NCBI RefSeq assembly: GCF_040712315.1
Contig: NC_134018.1
Coordinates: 13,722,835 to 13,786,834 of the forward strand
Direction of reading: 5' to 3'
Length of the DNA: 64,000 nt
Source: Castanea sativa
Taxonomy: Eukaryota; Streptophyta; Magnoliopsida; Fagales; Fagaceae
Of the stretch, positions 44,552-56,958 are shown one piece after another. The position numbers were made by a program, and so were the translations under genes. Numbering within the stretch: position 1 is the first letter of the stretch; every line of letters begins with the position of its first letter. The notes beneath the pieces were generated by a model. It saw nothing but the letters and a program-made list of their open reading frames with translations, did no database searches and was not told the origin of the DNA.

Positions 44552-47500
44552 CAGGGGCGTAGCCAGGAATTTTTATATGAGGGGGTCGATTCGAAATATT
44601 GATATAAAAAACATAAATCACAAGTCTATTAAATATGAAATTTCAATTTTGATATATCTTAAACATTAATAAACATACAAAAACTGTCTAGTTCACTATA
44701 GACATATACAAAAATATCCACACAAAAAAAACACTTCACATCAAAATCATGTCTGGCGACGATTTTTCATGGAATAGAATTCATCCATAATCATTTCCAT
44801 GGTGAAATTTTCAGCAATTTCCTTTTCTATATAAACTATCATATTATCTGCCAAAAGTTCATCCTCCATTCTATTGCGAAGTCTTGTTTTTAATAGTTTC
44901 ATAGCTGAAAAAGCTCGTTCTGTAGTTGCTATAGAAACTAGAAGAGTCAACACAAGACGAATCAGTCTATCAATTAAATGATAGATTTTAGACTTCCCTG
45001 AAATTTCTAATCCCCTACATAGCTCAGATATTGTACCCATATTCTGAAAATCTGGATGCTTTGTCACATCAAGCTCATAATGTTGCAATTGATACTTCAA
45101 AAAACAAATTTCCTGCTCAGTAAAATCTTGAGGATAATAATTTTCAGCCAAATTGCAAATATCACCAATTTTGAATGATCTAAAAGCATCCTTAGGATTT
45201 AATGCTGAACTAAGAGTGAGAAGATCTGCTGTTAGCTCACAAAATCTACTATTCAATTCTTGCAATTGAAAATCTATTGCAACTGTAAATATGTCAATTC
45301 TTAAATGATGTTCTATTGTTGTCAAAGCTTCATCTTGATGACGGTATCTACCTCGAGTTTTAGTATAACGAGCATTTAAATCAGGAATATCAATTTCATG
45401 TTGTCCACAAAATGATGTAACACTATCAAGTAAAGGCTCCCATCCATCATCTCTCAACTTTTGAATAAGTGATTTTGTAGTTGAAACTAAATGCATGGCA
45501 TTTAAAAGATCTTGAGAATGTTGTTGCAAAGCTTGGCAAAGAATATTAGTAATTCCCATAATCTCTTTCATCATATGCAAAATTAAAACAAATTCAAATG
45601 ATGTTAATACCTGATAAGCTCCCTCAGCATCACCACGTTGTTTATAATTAGCCCCTTCCTCAGAGATAGTATTGATAACTTTGCAAGTTGCATCAAACAT
45701 TTTTATCAAACTACAAATAGATTGAAAATGAGATCCCCAACGTGTATCTCCAGCCCGTTGCAAAGTACCAATTTGGTTTGCTCCTCTTCCAGTCTCAATT
45801 TCATTAGAAGCAATCATATTCTCAATTTGTTCCCCTTGAGCATATTGCAATTCATCATTACGCTTACTCGAACCAACGGCAAGATTGATAATATTAGTCA
45901 AATGATCAAAGAATTGATGAACAACTTTTACCTCTCTAGATGCAGTAACTAAAGCCAATTGCAACCTATGAGCCATGCAATGTACATAATAAGCATAAGG
46001 GCATTCTTTAAGAAATAGAGCCTGTATGGATAGTCTATATTTTTAGGTTGATATGGACCTTCTTTGAGATAGCTCGTCGAATTTCATCTTGTTTGTTGAT
46101 AAGGAATTCACATATTTGTTTACGTGATCCTGGATCACGATCTATCTCTTCAAATTGAATTCTTGAACATTTGGAGGGGTGTTCATCAGGCATTGAAGTA
46201 TCAACATTTGTTTTTACAGCCACAGGTGTCCTAATTTCTGAATTACTAACATCTTTTTTCTTAAAGAATGCATCAATTGTTTTTCGTTTGCTCATAATTC
46301 TTTTAGCTTTAAGAATATGACTCAAAAATTAACCTGAAAAGAATTTTAAAAAATAAAATTTTAATTAGAAATTTTTACTTAGTTATATGGATGTTATTCA
46401 TACTCAAGAAAAAACAAAATTTCCACTATAATTTAAACATTCAACCTATTTTTAATACAACTATAATTAATAATAACCCCTCAATTGATATTATCCATGC
46501 ATACACATGATTTGGTATTTTCACACGTCCTTCTCAGTTGGGTTGAGCTGGACTAGTGGACTTGTTGCACTTGATTTGGGTCATTATACAACTCTAATAT
46601 ATTATAGACAACTTTGGCCTATGCCTTTTTTGTGATATTCTTCTTTTTGTTAGTTTCCCCTAACATGGATAGAAACGGATTGCAGGAAGGACACAATCAC
46701 ACAATTATAAATGATAATTATAATCTTGACTGATATTGCCAATTCGGAGACAAACAAGTTGTTTAAGTTCTTTATGCTCTCTCTTGTGTATCTCTTACCT
46801 AATATTGTTTAGTTTTATTTATTTACTTTACATGTGGGTTTCACTTGTCTAGTTGTCTTTTTTAGAGATGATTGTTGAGCTTATTATATGAGAATCTTTG
46901 GTTTTAATTTTATGACACAATTCGTTTTGGGCAGAAAAAAAAATGCTTCATTGTTTTCAAGTTCTGTTGGCAATACTATTACTGGCATTAAGCATAACAA
47001 GCTCACATGCTTTCCGGAAATATAGACATCCTAAGATAAAATCTTCAATTTACCTATCTCCTAAGTTTGTGCTGGCCTCAAACAAAAACAAAAATTAAAC
47101 ACACAATGACACAAATATTGTTACACAACATAAACCAAAAAAATTAACAACACTCATAGCCACATCACATGATATCTAACTAATTAAAAATAGGTAATGA
47201 ATTAAAATAATTTTACCTTAGAAACTTTATCTCCACAAAGTGCAAAGATCAAAGATGGGTGTGGGCTAGGTCTACTGCCTCTCCCTTCAAGACTGCCTTC
47301 AATAATGTATTTCTCTAAAAAATTTATGAAAATATAAAGAGCATGTAAATAATTAGATGTAGATAGTTGAGAAAATCAAAAAAAGAAACTAAAAATAAAT
47401 GAATGTCTAATGCTTAAGAAAGAGATGAAAACTCACCAGCCAATCACCAAGCCAATCACCAAGTTCCAAATCTTGAAATTGGACAATGAAATATGTTGAG

Positions 47501-47976
47501 TGATTTGTTTTAGAAAGCAAGAACAAAGAAAATTTTGGTTAAGATTTTTTTTTTTCCGGACGGTGAGAACAGGGGACTGACGGTGCAAAGGTTTTGGGGC
47601 TGTACTCTGATAGGCAGTGGAGTCAGGAGTGAGAAGTGTATCAAAGAAGACGAAAAAGAAAAAAAAGAATAAGAAGTCAAGGGAATGGATTCGGTGGGGT
47701 GGGTTTTGAGATTGAGATAAAAGTGAAATTTTGTTTGTATTATTTGGACTTGAGTCTTGACTACTTAATTGTAGGTGGGCCAATATTTTGTTTTACTTGG
47801 AGTCTAAGACTGAAGCTGGGCCTGAGGCTAAGAAAGTAAGAATAGTGGAACTTCTATGGGTATGGGGGGCCGGATATCATATATTGGGGGGCTCAATTGA
47901 TTTTTATGCATAGCTTAATGGATTTTTTTTTTTTTTTTTTTTTTTGCAGTGCCCTTTGCCCCCCCCCCCCCCCCCG
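44552..47976 (-). mobile_element. hAT transposon (3.4 kb), deletion derivative
   Basis: Perfect 8 bp direct repeats cccagaaa flank it (44544-44551 and 47977-47984). The left end is CAGGGGCGTAGCCAGGAATT, a typical plant hAT terminus. The right end has been replaced by, or reduced to, a long C run ending in G (about 47958-47976), so the inverted repeat is not preserved there. Both subterminal regions are G-rich on the plus strand (GAGGGGGTCG; ATGGGGGGCC). It carries a broken transposase on the minus strand. Confidence 0.82.
44747..46325 (-). pseudogene. hAT transposase, TTF-zinc-finger/ZMYM1-like class, internally deleted
   Basis: The N-terminal piece (46035-46325) starts MSKRKTIDAFFKKKDVSN (second Met) and reads IDRDPGSRKQICEFLINKQD. 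After a frameshift, GPYQPKNIDYPY is followed immediately by ALFLKECPYAYYVHCMAHRL and the 409-codon C-terminal piece (44747-45976). That piece has QRAGDTRWGSHFQSI, and at the end the hAT dimerisation region with SIATTERAFSAMKLLKTRLR. Full-length relatives are roughly 750-800 residues; about 250 or more are missing at the junction, including the zinc-finger/DUF4371 part with the first catalytic acids. It cannot be active, though the dimerisation domain is intact. Confidence 0.85.
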
Positions 47977-47984
47977 CCCAGAAA

Positions 47985-49130
47985 TCCCTTCCTACTCAGA
48001 AAAAGAACTCGAAAACCTTCCTAAAACCTAGGAAAAAGCTATCATAGAAGAGAAGCAAGAAGAAGCAACTGAGATAGAGAATGAAAAAGGAGCAGGAGCA
48101 AAAAAAAAAAAAAAAAAAAAACAGAGCACAACCAACAGAATGCGCTTCCTATCTTTTTCCTTTCCCTTTTTCCTTTACTCATTTTTTGGTTCTGTTTTTA
48201 GCTTGAATCCTAATTTATTCTCTGTTTTTTCTTTTAGCCTAAGATTAATAAAAATGGTAGAAAGAACAAATAGATTCAAGGCCATAGGGGAGCCAACAAA
48301 TCAACAACAGTCAGCAACCATCAAAGAAAAAGGATAAGAACAAAAATAAGGATAAGGAGGTTACATCCACAGGGTAAACCTTAAACCCATCTTCCATTTT
48401 TCTATTTTACCATCTTTGTGTGATATTTGCATTTTCACCCTGTACACATACTATCACAAATCACACACCTGCACTCTGTGATTCCGATTTCTACAATAGA
48501 TTGTTTCTTTCCTCTGTTACCGGCTGACCGAAGTACACACACAAGCACAGAAGCTCCTTAGCTTAGCTTACTCTCTATTTGCACGTTTTGTTCACACCCC
48601 GCCTCAGTTTTGGTTCATGGGCAATCCGTGATCTGATCTCCTAAGACTCCACACCATTGTTTTATGGCTCACGCGCTGAGTAGAACCCTCCTAGAGATAG
48701 TAGATCAGAGGTTGGAAGCTTGAGGTTGTGGGTTTGAGAGGGTAACTGGATTTTAGTTTAGAGAGACAGAGAGAGAGAGAGAGAGAAAACGGGATACCAA
48801 AGGGAGAGGAGCATGAGCATGACCGAAGTGGTGGTGACTTGTGGGCGTCGCTGCAGAACAAGGAGGCTCTGTTTCCTTTGGAATGATGAAATCGAGGTTT
48901 AGAGGAGATAGGTTTAGATCAGAGGAGAGATTGTTTGGGTCAAGTTTAGACCGAGGTTTTGAGAAAATAGACCACTGGTGTGGTGGTGGTGTTCGCTGTT
49001 ACTGGTGTCGGTTTGTTGCCAGAGAGCCGAGCATGGCTGACCATGGTAGTCTACCATAGAGGGTCGAGTGAGAGAGAAGGTTAGAGACATGGAGAAGATT
49101 CTAGAGCATGAGAGAAACGTTTGGTTAAGC
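47985..49130. other. Intergenic; possible exon near 48254
   Basis: The sequence directly continues the 44.3-44.55 kb DNA, as expected once the hAT is removed. A short frame from 48254 (MVERTNRFKAIGEP) and an overlapping Lys-rich frame (SKKKDKNKNKDKEVTSTG, ending at a GGGTAAACC donor-like site) might be exon remains. I do not recognise them. A GA microsatellite lies at 48770-48786. CACTGGTGTGGTGGTGG near 48972 is low complexity. Confidence 0.3.
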
Positions 49131-49132
49131 CG

Positions 49133-49537
49133 TTAAGAGCATTAGCAACCGACGATGAAAAAATGAAAATTCTACACCCTTAAACACTATTTTATTTATC
49201 TATTTTACTGATCTATTTGCGAACTCAACCTATATCTCAATTTTTGTTTTTATATATAACTCAATAAATAATATAAAATACGGAATGAAATAATAAAAAA
49301 AAGACCATTCTCTCTCTCTCTTTCCTCCTTTTTGTTTTTTCTCTTCACACAGCCACAATATTAAAATAGTATTTTTTTACCACTTATGAAGTATGAAAGT
49401 AAGGTGGCATATATGCAACTTACTGTTCATAAGATACAAATTTTTTTAATTTTACAAACCGAATGAAGTGAGTTTGGAAGGCTTGGTTGTAAAATAACAA
49501 CCGGAGAATGTTTACACCTCCTATGCTTCTGCTCTAA
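49133..49537. mobile_element. Candidate MITE (405 bp)
   Basis: The left end TTAAGAGCATTAGCAACC is matched inversely by TATGCTTCTGCTCTAA at the right end. The interior is AT-rich and non-coding and contains GTGGCATATATGCAACTTAC. A lone copy of the left end is at about 23447. The target duplication is unclear (possibly TTA/TAA), so the superfamily is undecided. Confidence 0.55.
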
Positions 49538-49839
49538 GGTAGAAGACTTAAGAGAAATAGGTTGGGCTAGACCTGACCTTGACTTTTGGATATTAACCCA
49601 GTCAGCCCATCAGCTTTTTAACCAACCCCAGGTCCGAAACCCACTTTTTTTTTTTTTTTTTTTTTTTTTCTGCTATTCCCTTTGAGCTGACTTTTAATAT
49701 TTAGTTTCAACCCACCTTTTAAATAAGCCTAGGTCCACTTTAGTTTAAAAAACTTTCGGCCCACACTCTTAAGTAAGGGCCATTAGCTTGTTTCTTCTTT
49801 AATATTTTAAATGCCATTCATATTTTGTCACATTAACCC

Positions 49840-50290
49840 AGTTTTGCCATGTTTTTATTTTAATCCGTGTTTTGTAATATTGCATTTTAGTCCACATTTT
49901 CTCATATTTGCTTGCTATGCCATATATGTTTTAATATTTGCATTTTGACCTGATTTTCCCCCCAAAACCATGATTTAATCCCAAAATTCCCAAAATAATA
50001 TTGACCCCAAAGCTTTCCTAGAACTACATTTTGACCTCAAAACCTTTTCAAAATGCATTTTGACCCCAAAATTATCCGAAAATTACATTTTGACCCCCAT
50101 AATATTCTCATAATCATGTTTTGACAATGAGAAATTTCCAAAATTTTATTTTGACCCCAAAGCTTTCCCAAAATTGCATTTTGACCCCATAATTTTTCCA
50201 AAATCATGTTTTGACCCTAAAACATTTACAAAATTACATTTTGGCCTCCAAACTTTTATAAATTTCATTTTGGCCCCTAGGGTCACCAAA
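49840..50290. repeat. TTTTGACCCC minisatellite, about 11 degenerate copies
   Basis: The core CATTTTGACCCCAAAA recurs roughly every 30 bp (near 49998, 50034, 50058, 50088, 50119, 50150, 50179, 50209, 50240 and 50268) with a variable spacer AAA.TTTCC.AAAATT. The flanks before 49940 contain still more decayed versions (GCATTTTAGTCC). Non-coding. Confidence 0.75.
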
Positions 50291-50299
50291 TTCCCTTTT

Positions 50300-50985
50300 T
50301 AATTTCATCGTATGAATGAAGTGTCTTGTTGGCTAATAAAAAAATTAGCATGTTGATAGATCAAAATTGCATGATTTTTTCTTCTAGAAAAAAATTGCAT
50401 GATTTTCTCTTTGGAATTCACATGTTTATTCGAATCCCTATCTAGCTAACATGCTCCCCCCTTTGGTACTAATGGTTTTTTTTTTTTTTGGATAAAATTT
50501 GGCACTTATGTTTTGGCCAATTGTGTTTGTGCATGAGAAATGAGAAAAATAGAGGATAACAATAAGGTGCTATCTATCTTGCTTTCTCTCATTTTTATTT
50601 TATTTTATTTTAGTTTTACGTTGTAAATATATTCACAGGCTATTTATGTAGTATCCAAAATCTGTTGGATAGGCGGTGTGGGATGTCTAACACCTTCTCT
50701 ACATCAAACTTCTGATTCCAAGATCTTTAGTTCGCAACTTTTGATTTACCTTAATTAATAAACTCTTAAAAATTGGTTTAGTTAATTAGGTAACTTAAAA
50801 AAGAATTAGACAAATAGGTGACTAATCACACCTATTACAAAACTAATGGCTGGTGGCAACTTTTAAAATAAAAATAAGAAAAATGGATCACACACACATA
50901 CATCTCACTCTAGAAACACATGCACACAAAGAGTCACGTCACTACGAACCTAATGTGCGATAAACCAAAATAAAATAGGAAAAAT
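50300..50985. other. Intergenic, no gene seen
   Basis: AT-rich sequence. A run near 50667-50720 (GATAGGCGGTGTGGGATGTC) resembles boilerplate from LTR elements, but no boundaries could be set. Confidence 0.4.
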
Positions 50986-50989
50986 TGTT

Positions 50990-51850
50990 TGTTAGGTTCT
51001 AAGACTTTAGGATCTAAATGTATTAGAATTTTAATGTGTAATTTTGTCAAACCATGATCAAAACTTAGAGTCTAGTTTTAAGCTGCTCAAAGTGTGTTTA
51101 TTGTAAAGTTGGAATTAAGTGTATTGCAGGATTTACTGGACTAAACTTGCAAGGCTCGATCAATCGAAGCTCGTGCATATTGTTTTTTTTGTAGAATTTT
51201 CCAACTTAGCCCAAGCCCATTTGACGTGTAGGGTTTTATATTTTATGTCTCATATAATTAGAAAAATCCTAACCACATTTTTAAGGTTGTTGATATGCTA
51301 GATGTGTAAATCTCTTGTGAGATCTAGAGGTATTTACCTTCATATATACTTAGGGTTATTAAGATCAAGATTGATGTCGAGAACTTAGTGATCTCTTCGA
51401 TTGCTGTTTTAAGAGCTTAAAGAAAAACACAAGTGGTTGTACTTGTGGATGTTGTGGATATGAGAAAGAAGTAGTCCATGGACTCGGAGCTATCCCGTGG
51501 CCGTGGTAGTAAGTTTTCTACTCGAGGTAGTAATAGGATGTTAATGGTCTAAGTCACTATTGTAAAATTTCAATTCTTTTATAGTGGATCTTATTTTACC
51601 TTGAGGGTAGCTAGGTTAAATCATCCCTAGATTTTTTTACCGGTTTGGTTTTCCTGGGATATCATATCGTTGTCTTCTTTATTTTTCTCATTGTTTACTT
51701 GATATGATTTACTTGTATTAACCTAGATTTGAATAATTTACCTAAGTAATATCTTGGCTAAATAACTAGGTTAAACAACTTGTGTTTTAAGGGGTCTAGA
51801 AATGTACACTGCTAAACAAGCATTTTTCCTCTTTTTGGGGCTTCTACAAA
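50990..51850 (+). mobile_element. Probable Copia LTR remnant
   Basis: It begins TGTTAGGTTCTAAGACTT after TTGTT. The 3' part has the composition of a Copia LTR (AGGTTAAATCATCCC, CCTGGGATATCATATCG, CTTGTGTTTTAAGGGGTC). A gag remnant in the same orientation follows at 51930, so together they make a 5' LTR plus gag fragment. The right terminus and a primer site could not be defined. Confidence 0.4.
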
Positions 51851-51929
51851 AGTTTTCATACCAAAAAAATTGTTATTGAAGAATAAAAAAATATTGACAC
51901 AAATCCTTTAACTGAGCTTGCAGGGAACC

Positions 51930-52245
51930 TTTAGACCTATGAAATGGGCTTAGGAAAGATAGGCAAGGTTGGAAAGAGCAAGAACATGGTTGTTAAAGTA
52001 AGAGATGAAGATGATGAAGAGTTGTTTGATGATGAGCAATCCAAGAGCAAAGGTTACGTAACTAGGCAGTTCAAGAAGTTTATGAAGAATGAAAATGTCA
52101 AGATCAAGGATAAGGATCTTAGACAATTTGGGTTCACATCTATTAAACCTAATGATAAGCTTAGAAAGGAATACAAGGATGCCAGTTAGAATTCAAATTT
52201 GTCATTCGGTCCAAAGTGCTATGGATGCCAAGTGTCACAAGCATC
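51930..52245 (+). pseudogene. Copia-type gag C-terminal fragment
   Basis: The open frame 51944-52189 codes for a charged segment, VKVRDEDDEELFDDEQ, then TRQFKKFMKNENVKIKDKD and RQFGFTSIKPNDK, then a stop at 52187. The same frame continues NSNLSFGPKCYGCQVS, the first half of a Cys-x2-Cys zinc knuckle, and is then lost. This matches the gag tail of plant Copia polyproteins just before the knuckle. The charged ORF is therefore not a host gene. Confidence 0.65.
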
Positions 52246-52460
52246 AGGTCGGCTGGTTTTTAGGTTGGACAGAATGGCTTGGTGGGTGGGTTGATTTTAC
52301 AGGTTGGTTGGACACCCCTAGTTAGTGAATATACATATACTAAACAATAGTAGTATTTTCTACAGTATCTCTACATTGTGGGTCGTATTGTAATAAGCAT
52401 CTTAGTAATTATCTTTGTTTTGATTACTAGGCATCTTAGTAAGTCAGTCACGTATTAGTT

Positions 52461-52602
52461 TGTTAGAATTAGCCGTTAGTTAGAGTAACTACTTTTTGTT
52501 AGCTTCATTATTCTATTTCTTGTATATATAACATTAACAAGGTTGTAATCATTTGCTTAATTAATGAAAATTATCACAGATTTCTCTCAAACTTGATATA
52601 CA
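52461..52602 (+). repeat. Short LTR-like segment
   Basis: TGTTAGAATTAGCCGTTAG..TTGTATATATAACATT..CTTGATATACA has TG..CA ends and the internal order TATATATAA then TTGTAATCATTTG seen in small plant LTRs (TATA box then polyadenylation region). There is no clear target duplication. Tentative. Confidence 0.3.
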
Positions 52603-53500
52603 TTGTTAAAATCGATCTCCACGAACCAACAAAGATTCAATTAACTTTCCCAAGTTCTTTCCAAAAAATTCCCCTTAGGTTGAGTTTGGATATTTGAATT
52701 TAGATTTGAATTTTAAAGTCATGGATTTAAAATGCCTTAATGTCAAATCCTTAAATTGTCAAGTCTAAATTTTTGGCTCTTTGTAAATTATCTAAACAAA
52801 GTTATTTTGATTTTAATCACCAAATCCAAATTCATGTGCCAAAACCCTGTCATCCAAACATACTATAGGAAATATTTTTGGATTACATACTGCAGTATGC
52901 AGAAAGCATCCATGATGTATTTTGGGAGTAAGAAAATATAAAACAAAAAACAAATGTGAAACTTGAGGATGATGTTTTTGTGGTGCAATTTTTCACCAGT
53001 TGCTAGTGTTTAAGTGGCGAGTTATGAGTTGGGTGATTCCGTCCAAGATTGTAGGTATTTGTCCAAAGAAGGTATATGTCCCTTGTAGCTAGAAATTTTT
53101 GGTTGGGGGCTGAGGTAATATTATAATATTTAATTGCAATTCAAGAAGAATACAAGTATGACATATATACATTCAAAAAAAAAAAAAAAGTATGACATAT
53201 ATACATATATAGATGTCTTCTTGCATTAGTTTTAGAAAAAAACATCAAGTGTAACCAAAATTAGACAACATTTATAAAAAAATAATATTCATAGAAATTA
53301 AATATAACAAAGTCACTATAAGCCACCATAAAATAAATAGCAGTTAAATTCAACCAAATTAGACTATTATGGTAAAAAATAAATTCAAAATCAATTTCAT
53401 TCCTACTAATAGTCTAATACTGTACCCTTACAGCCTCTCTACTCTCTAATGATAATTCCCACACCAGTACAACATAGGTCCTTGAATAGTTATGGGATAT
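52603..53500. other. Intergenic, no gene seen
   Basis: AT-rich. AAAAAAAGTATGACATATATACAT near 53176 repeats the GTATGACATATATACATTCA block just before it (about 53156), a small duplication across a poly(A) tract. Nothing else is supported. Confidence 0.5.
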
Positions 53501-53599
53501 GGCTTCACTCAAGAAAAAAAAAATGTGGGATATGGCTAACAAATTTTAGAGGAGGAAAGGAAAAATCAAAAAGATGAAAGTAGGGATTTGGGGTGGGGA

Positions 53600-53771
53600 A
53601 TTTTTATGGCTAACGTATTGGAGGAGGGGCCAAGTTTTTCTCACAGGGGGGCCAGCTCTTAAATGAGAAGGTGTAAGACTTATTTCTTCCTGCTGTTATA
53701 GAGGTTTATAAATAAAAAAATTTAAAAAAAAATTGGGGGGGGGGGGGGGATAATAATGTGCCTCTGCCCTT
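53600..53771 (-). mobile_element. hAT-type MITE end, truncated
   Basis: Read on the minus strand from 53771: CAAGGGCAGAGGCACATT, a C run, then AATTTTTTTTTAAATTTT. This matches the left end of the 11902 element (CATGGGCAGAGCTAC.., C run, AAAATTTTAAAAAATT). The other terminus was not found, so this is a fragment or a copy with a lost end. The G run (53735-53751) is of uncertain length. Confidence 0.5.
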
Positions 53772-56050
53772 GGTTTTTATGTTCTCTTCTATTCTCCAAA
53801 TCTCTTCCACAAATTTGAAAGCTAAGGACGATGTTTATGGTCTAATATTTGCTTCATAAATTACCATTAATTCGTTGTTCATTTGCTTCAAAATATTGTT
53901 CCTCGTTTCCAACATGGTTCACAATTTTCTTATTGTGTTCGTAGAAATTTATTGCAACAAAAAGTGTATGATGATAACTTTTTATGAAAAATGTTAACGG
54001 TCACCACAAGGTGCCTGTTAAGGATGGTTTATTGTGGCGTTCACCTAGTAAAAAATTGGTATAATTTGATAAGATGACTGAAACTCAAAAGTCAACTCCA
54101 CACCTTATAAAGTTGGTCAACAATCTACCATAAAGCAAAATAAATTGGCATAAAGGTGTTTCTTTAGGGTGCCCATTAACACTATCCATTTTATATTTTT
54201 TATTATTAGTTTTTTTGAACAACACTAAAAAGAGTACAAAACCCAAGCATCAGCCACCTCTTGCTTTCGCTAACAGACATGCAATTTCTTTTGATTGATT
54301 TTAATTTTTTTTTTCTAAAAAATATATTTTTTCATGGGTTAATTAATTTTAAGGACTAAGGAAGGATTGTGGATAAGAACACTTAAATATAATCCATTAA
54401 TCCTATTTTCATTTACATAAGAGTACTTTAAATAAGTAAAACAAATAAAAAGAAAAAAAAAATTCACAGGATTGAAATGAGCACTTGGACAACACTAACT
54501 CTTTTTTTTTTTTTTTTTGAGGAAAGACAACACTAACTTGAACGAACGTTATGGTCAAAAAACTGATATGATTATATTTAGAGGAGATGAATTCAAGTTA
54601 TTCATTTAACATTTACCTTTTTGTAACATGTTGTGCAAGTAGCACCTCTAAAATTCAAAACCAAAATTCATAAATACAAAATTTATTAAGAAGTCAAGTG
54701 AATTCAAGAAGCTATACGTTTTATCTTTTCTTAAAATATAATAAATTATTTTTAGAAATCGAAATATTCTAAACTTGGAAGTTATCTTTTCATGTGTCCA
54801 ATCCATTCAAGAATCACCTAAATGATTCATTAGATAAATAAAAAAACAAAATCGTCAATCTTGAGGCAAGAACATTATGTAAAAGAGTATCTGTCATGTG
54901 ATGCATTATTTAGATTTCTCATTATTTAATTAGCTTTCCACCTCACCAAATTTTGCATTTAATTTTTTCTCATTTTTTTTTTTTTGCATTTAATAGAATA
55001 AATACATTTATTATCATTTATTAATTATCTTGCATTGTATGCTAATTATTCATATATCTATATATAAAATTGGAACGTGACTCTTTATTGTTCACTTTTT
55101 CATAATTTCAAAATAAACTGTATCCTGTAATTGTGAATAATGTAATAACAATATTCACAAAGCCCTCCAAGTCTAGTAGAATTTATGTACTCGAGCCTTC
55201 CAAGCTTTGGCTATCAACGGACTCCATAAGTCCTTTCTCCACTCTAACTTCGAATCCGTAATTTTGCTCCAATGCAACTTCAAACCTCCACAGTTGAATA
55301 TGTAGTGACTTCAGTAGTTCTTAAATACCAATCAACTCACACAAGTTTGATGTTGTTGTAGAAAGTAATGGCTTTAATCTCCCAAATAACAATCAACTCA
55401 AAAAAATACCAAGGTATGTGGCTATGTAGAGAGGAGAAGGTAGAGAGAAATGAGTTTTTGACCTGGAGTTTATCTTGGCTCTCTAACACTTCAACTGGGA
55501 ATTTTTTATTATGAAAAGTTGTGAAAAGTGATGCTTAAATTGGTGGGCAAGAAGTTGGCACTCTAGAGAAATTTCTCTCAAGTTCTGATGGTTTCGCTTG
55601 AGCCAATATCTTCGAAGTGTTTGGCAAAACAGCTATGTAATTGCTTTTCAAAATCCAAATTTGCCTAACACCTCAATGTCACTTGAGTGATAATTTTCAA
55701 CTTGCAATTCTAAATTCCAGCTTCATACATATTCTACCCAATACAAAAAAAACTTCCACAAAAAATTTGCAACTCAAAAACAAAAAGAAAAAATACAATA
55801 AAATTTCATGGAATTTTCTAAAATAATATAAGATTTAACAGATTAAGCTAAAAAAATTCTTGGTCCACCATCTTAGATGTTGTTTATCTTCTTTTATTTT
55901 TCTTGCCAAGATGAATTGTGGGGAATATCTTATTTTTCCCCAATCCTTTTTTATTACTAATGAACTTCTTTATCTCGTATCCAAGCCTTTTCAGAATCAA
56001 AAAGACTTTAGACCACTGGATTCTTCCCCAAGTTGTCCAATAGGGGTGTA
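53772..56050. other. Intergenic, no gene seen
   Basis: AT-rich sequence. ATATCTATATATAAAATTGG near 55054 is faintly like a Helitron 5' end, but without a partner end. No coding frame or RNA gene is supported. Confidence 0.5.
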
Positions 56051-56052
56051 AT

Positions 56053-56358
56053 TGGTATGACCTCTATATCATGGATCCATGGTTGACTGAGGAGCATGTT
56101 GAAGCACAAAGCCATGTTTAGCACTTGGAATTCTACTTTCATGATCATTGGCCCTATGGTGAGCTCCAATGTCATAGTTCCTAAAACCTCTCTTCTACTA
56201 TTGTCACACGCTCTCACATGCTGATCAAATGGCATAAAATTTTCAATGCTCAAGCCTAGGCAACTTGTGGTCTTTAAAGAACACACATTCAAGGCACTTC
56301 CATCATCAATTAGGACCATTGGTATCCTCTTGCCTTTGGTGTCTACAGTAATGTGCAA
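56053..56358 (-). pseudogene. Protease fragment of family Y2
   Basis: The minus-strand frame codes for MHITVDTKGKRIPMVLI, DDGSALNV (active-site loop with Asp first, unlike Y1), and LNMALCFNMLLSQPWIHD. It is homologous to 7370-7700 of Y1 at high identity. It stops abruptly at about 56053, where unrelated sequence begins, so the rest of the polyprotein was lost by a deletion or truncation. Confidence 0.85.
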
Positions 56359-56882
56359 TGGGTCATTGTGGTGTTTCCCGTTCTTTGTCTAATCTTTGTT
56401 GAAGTAGGAAATAGTAAGTTCCTTGCTTATATACCTAATCATAGCATTTAAATTTTGAGAAGTAGTAGTTGTAGCTACTTGGATTTGATTGAGAAGGTCT
56501 ACTAGATTCTGGTGGTGCTTGTATAAGGCCATAAGTAAACCCTATAAGGATATATTGGCTTGCGTCTTTTGCAACTGCTTGAGGACCTCATCCTTTTCAT
56601 TGGGTGTTTGTTGGGTTGACTAGTTCAAGGCCTCTATTAGGTTTTCTGTATCCAAATGTAGGGTTTGAAGTGTCTCCCCCCTCTTATAATGTGGGCAATT
56701 TTTGATGGGTCATTTGATTTAGTGTCTTGTGGTTTGAAGTCTCTCCCCCTTGTAGACACCCAACCTTGAGATGGATAACTGTCGGGCCTTCATTTGACCA
56801 CCCGCCGTGGCAACGCTCCCGCACGTGCGGGGCCCATTGGAGGCCCTTCTCAATGATCGGCATGGTTCGTGTGGAGCTTCAG

Positions 56883-56885
<3 letters not shown>

Positions 56886-56955
<70 letters not shown>
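56886..56955. repeat. (CT)n microsatellite, about 35 units
   Basis: An uninterrupted CT run inside the family X LTR; the 506-2843 copy has only ordinary sequence at that place. Frames through it (Ser-Leu or Arg-Glu repeats) are not genes. Confidence 0.95.

Positions 56956-56958
<3 letters not shown>

Noticed and set aside
51944..52189. Small charged host protein (MGLGKIGKVGKSKNM..)
   Set aside because: Matches the charged gag tail before the zinc knuckle of Copia elements, with a partial CYGC knuckle just after the stop.
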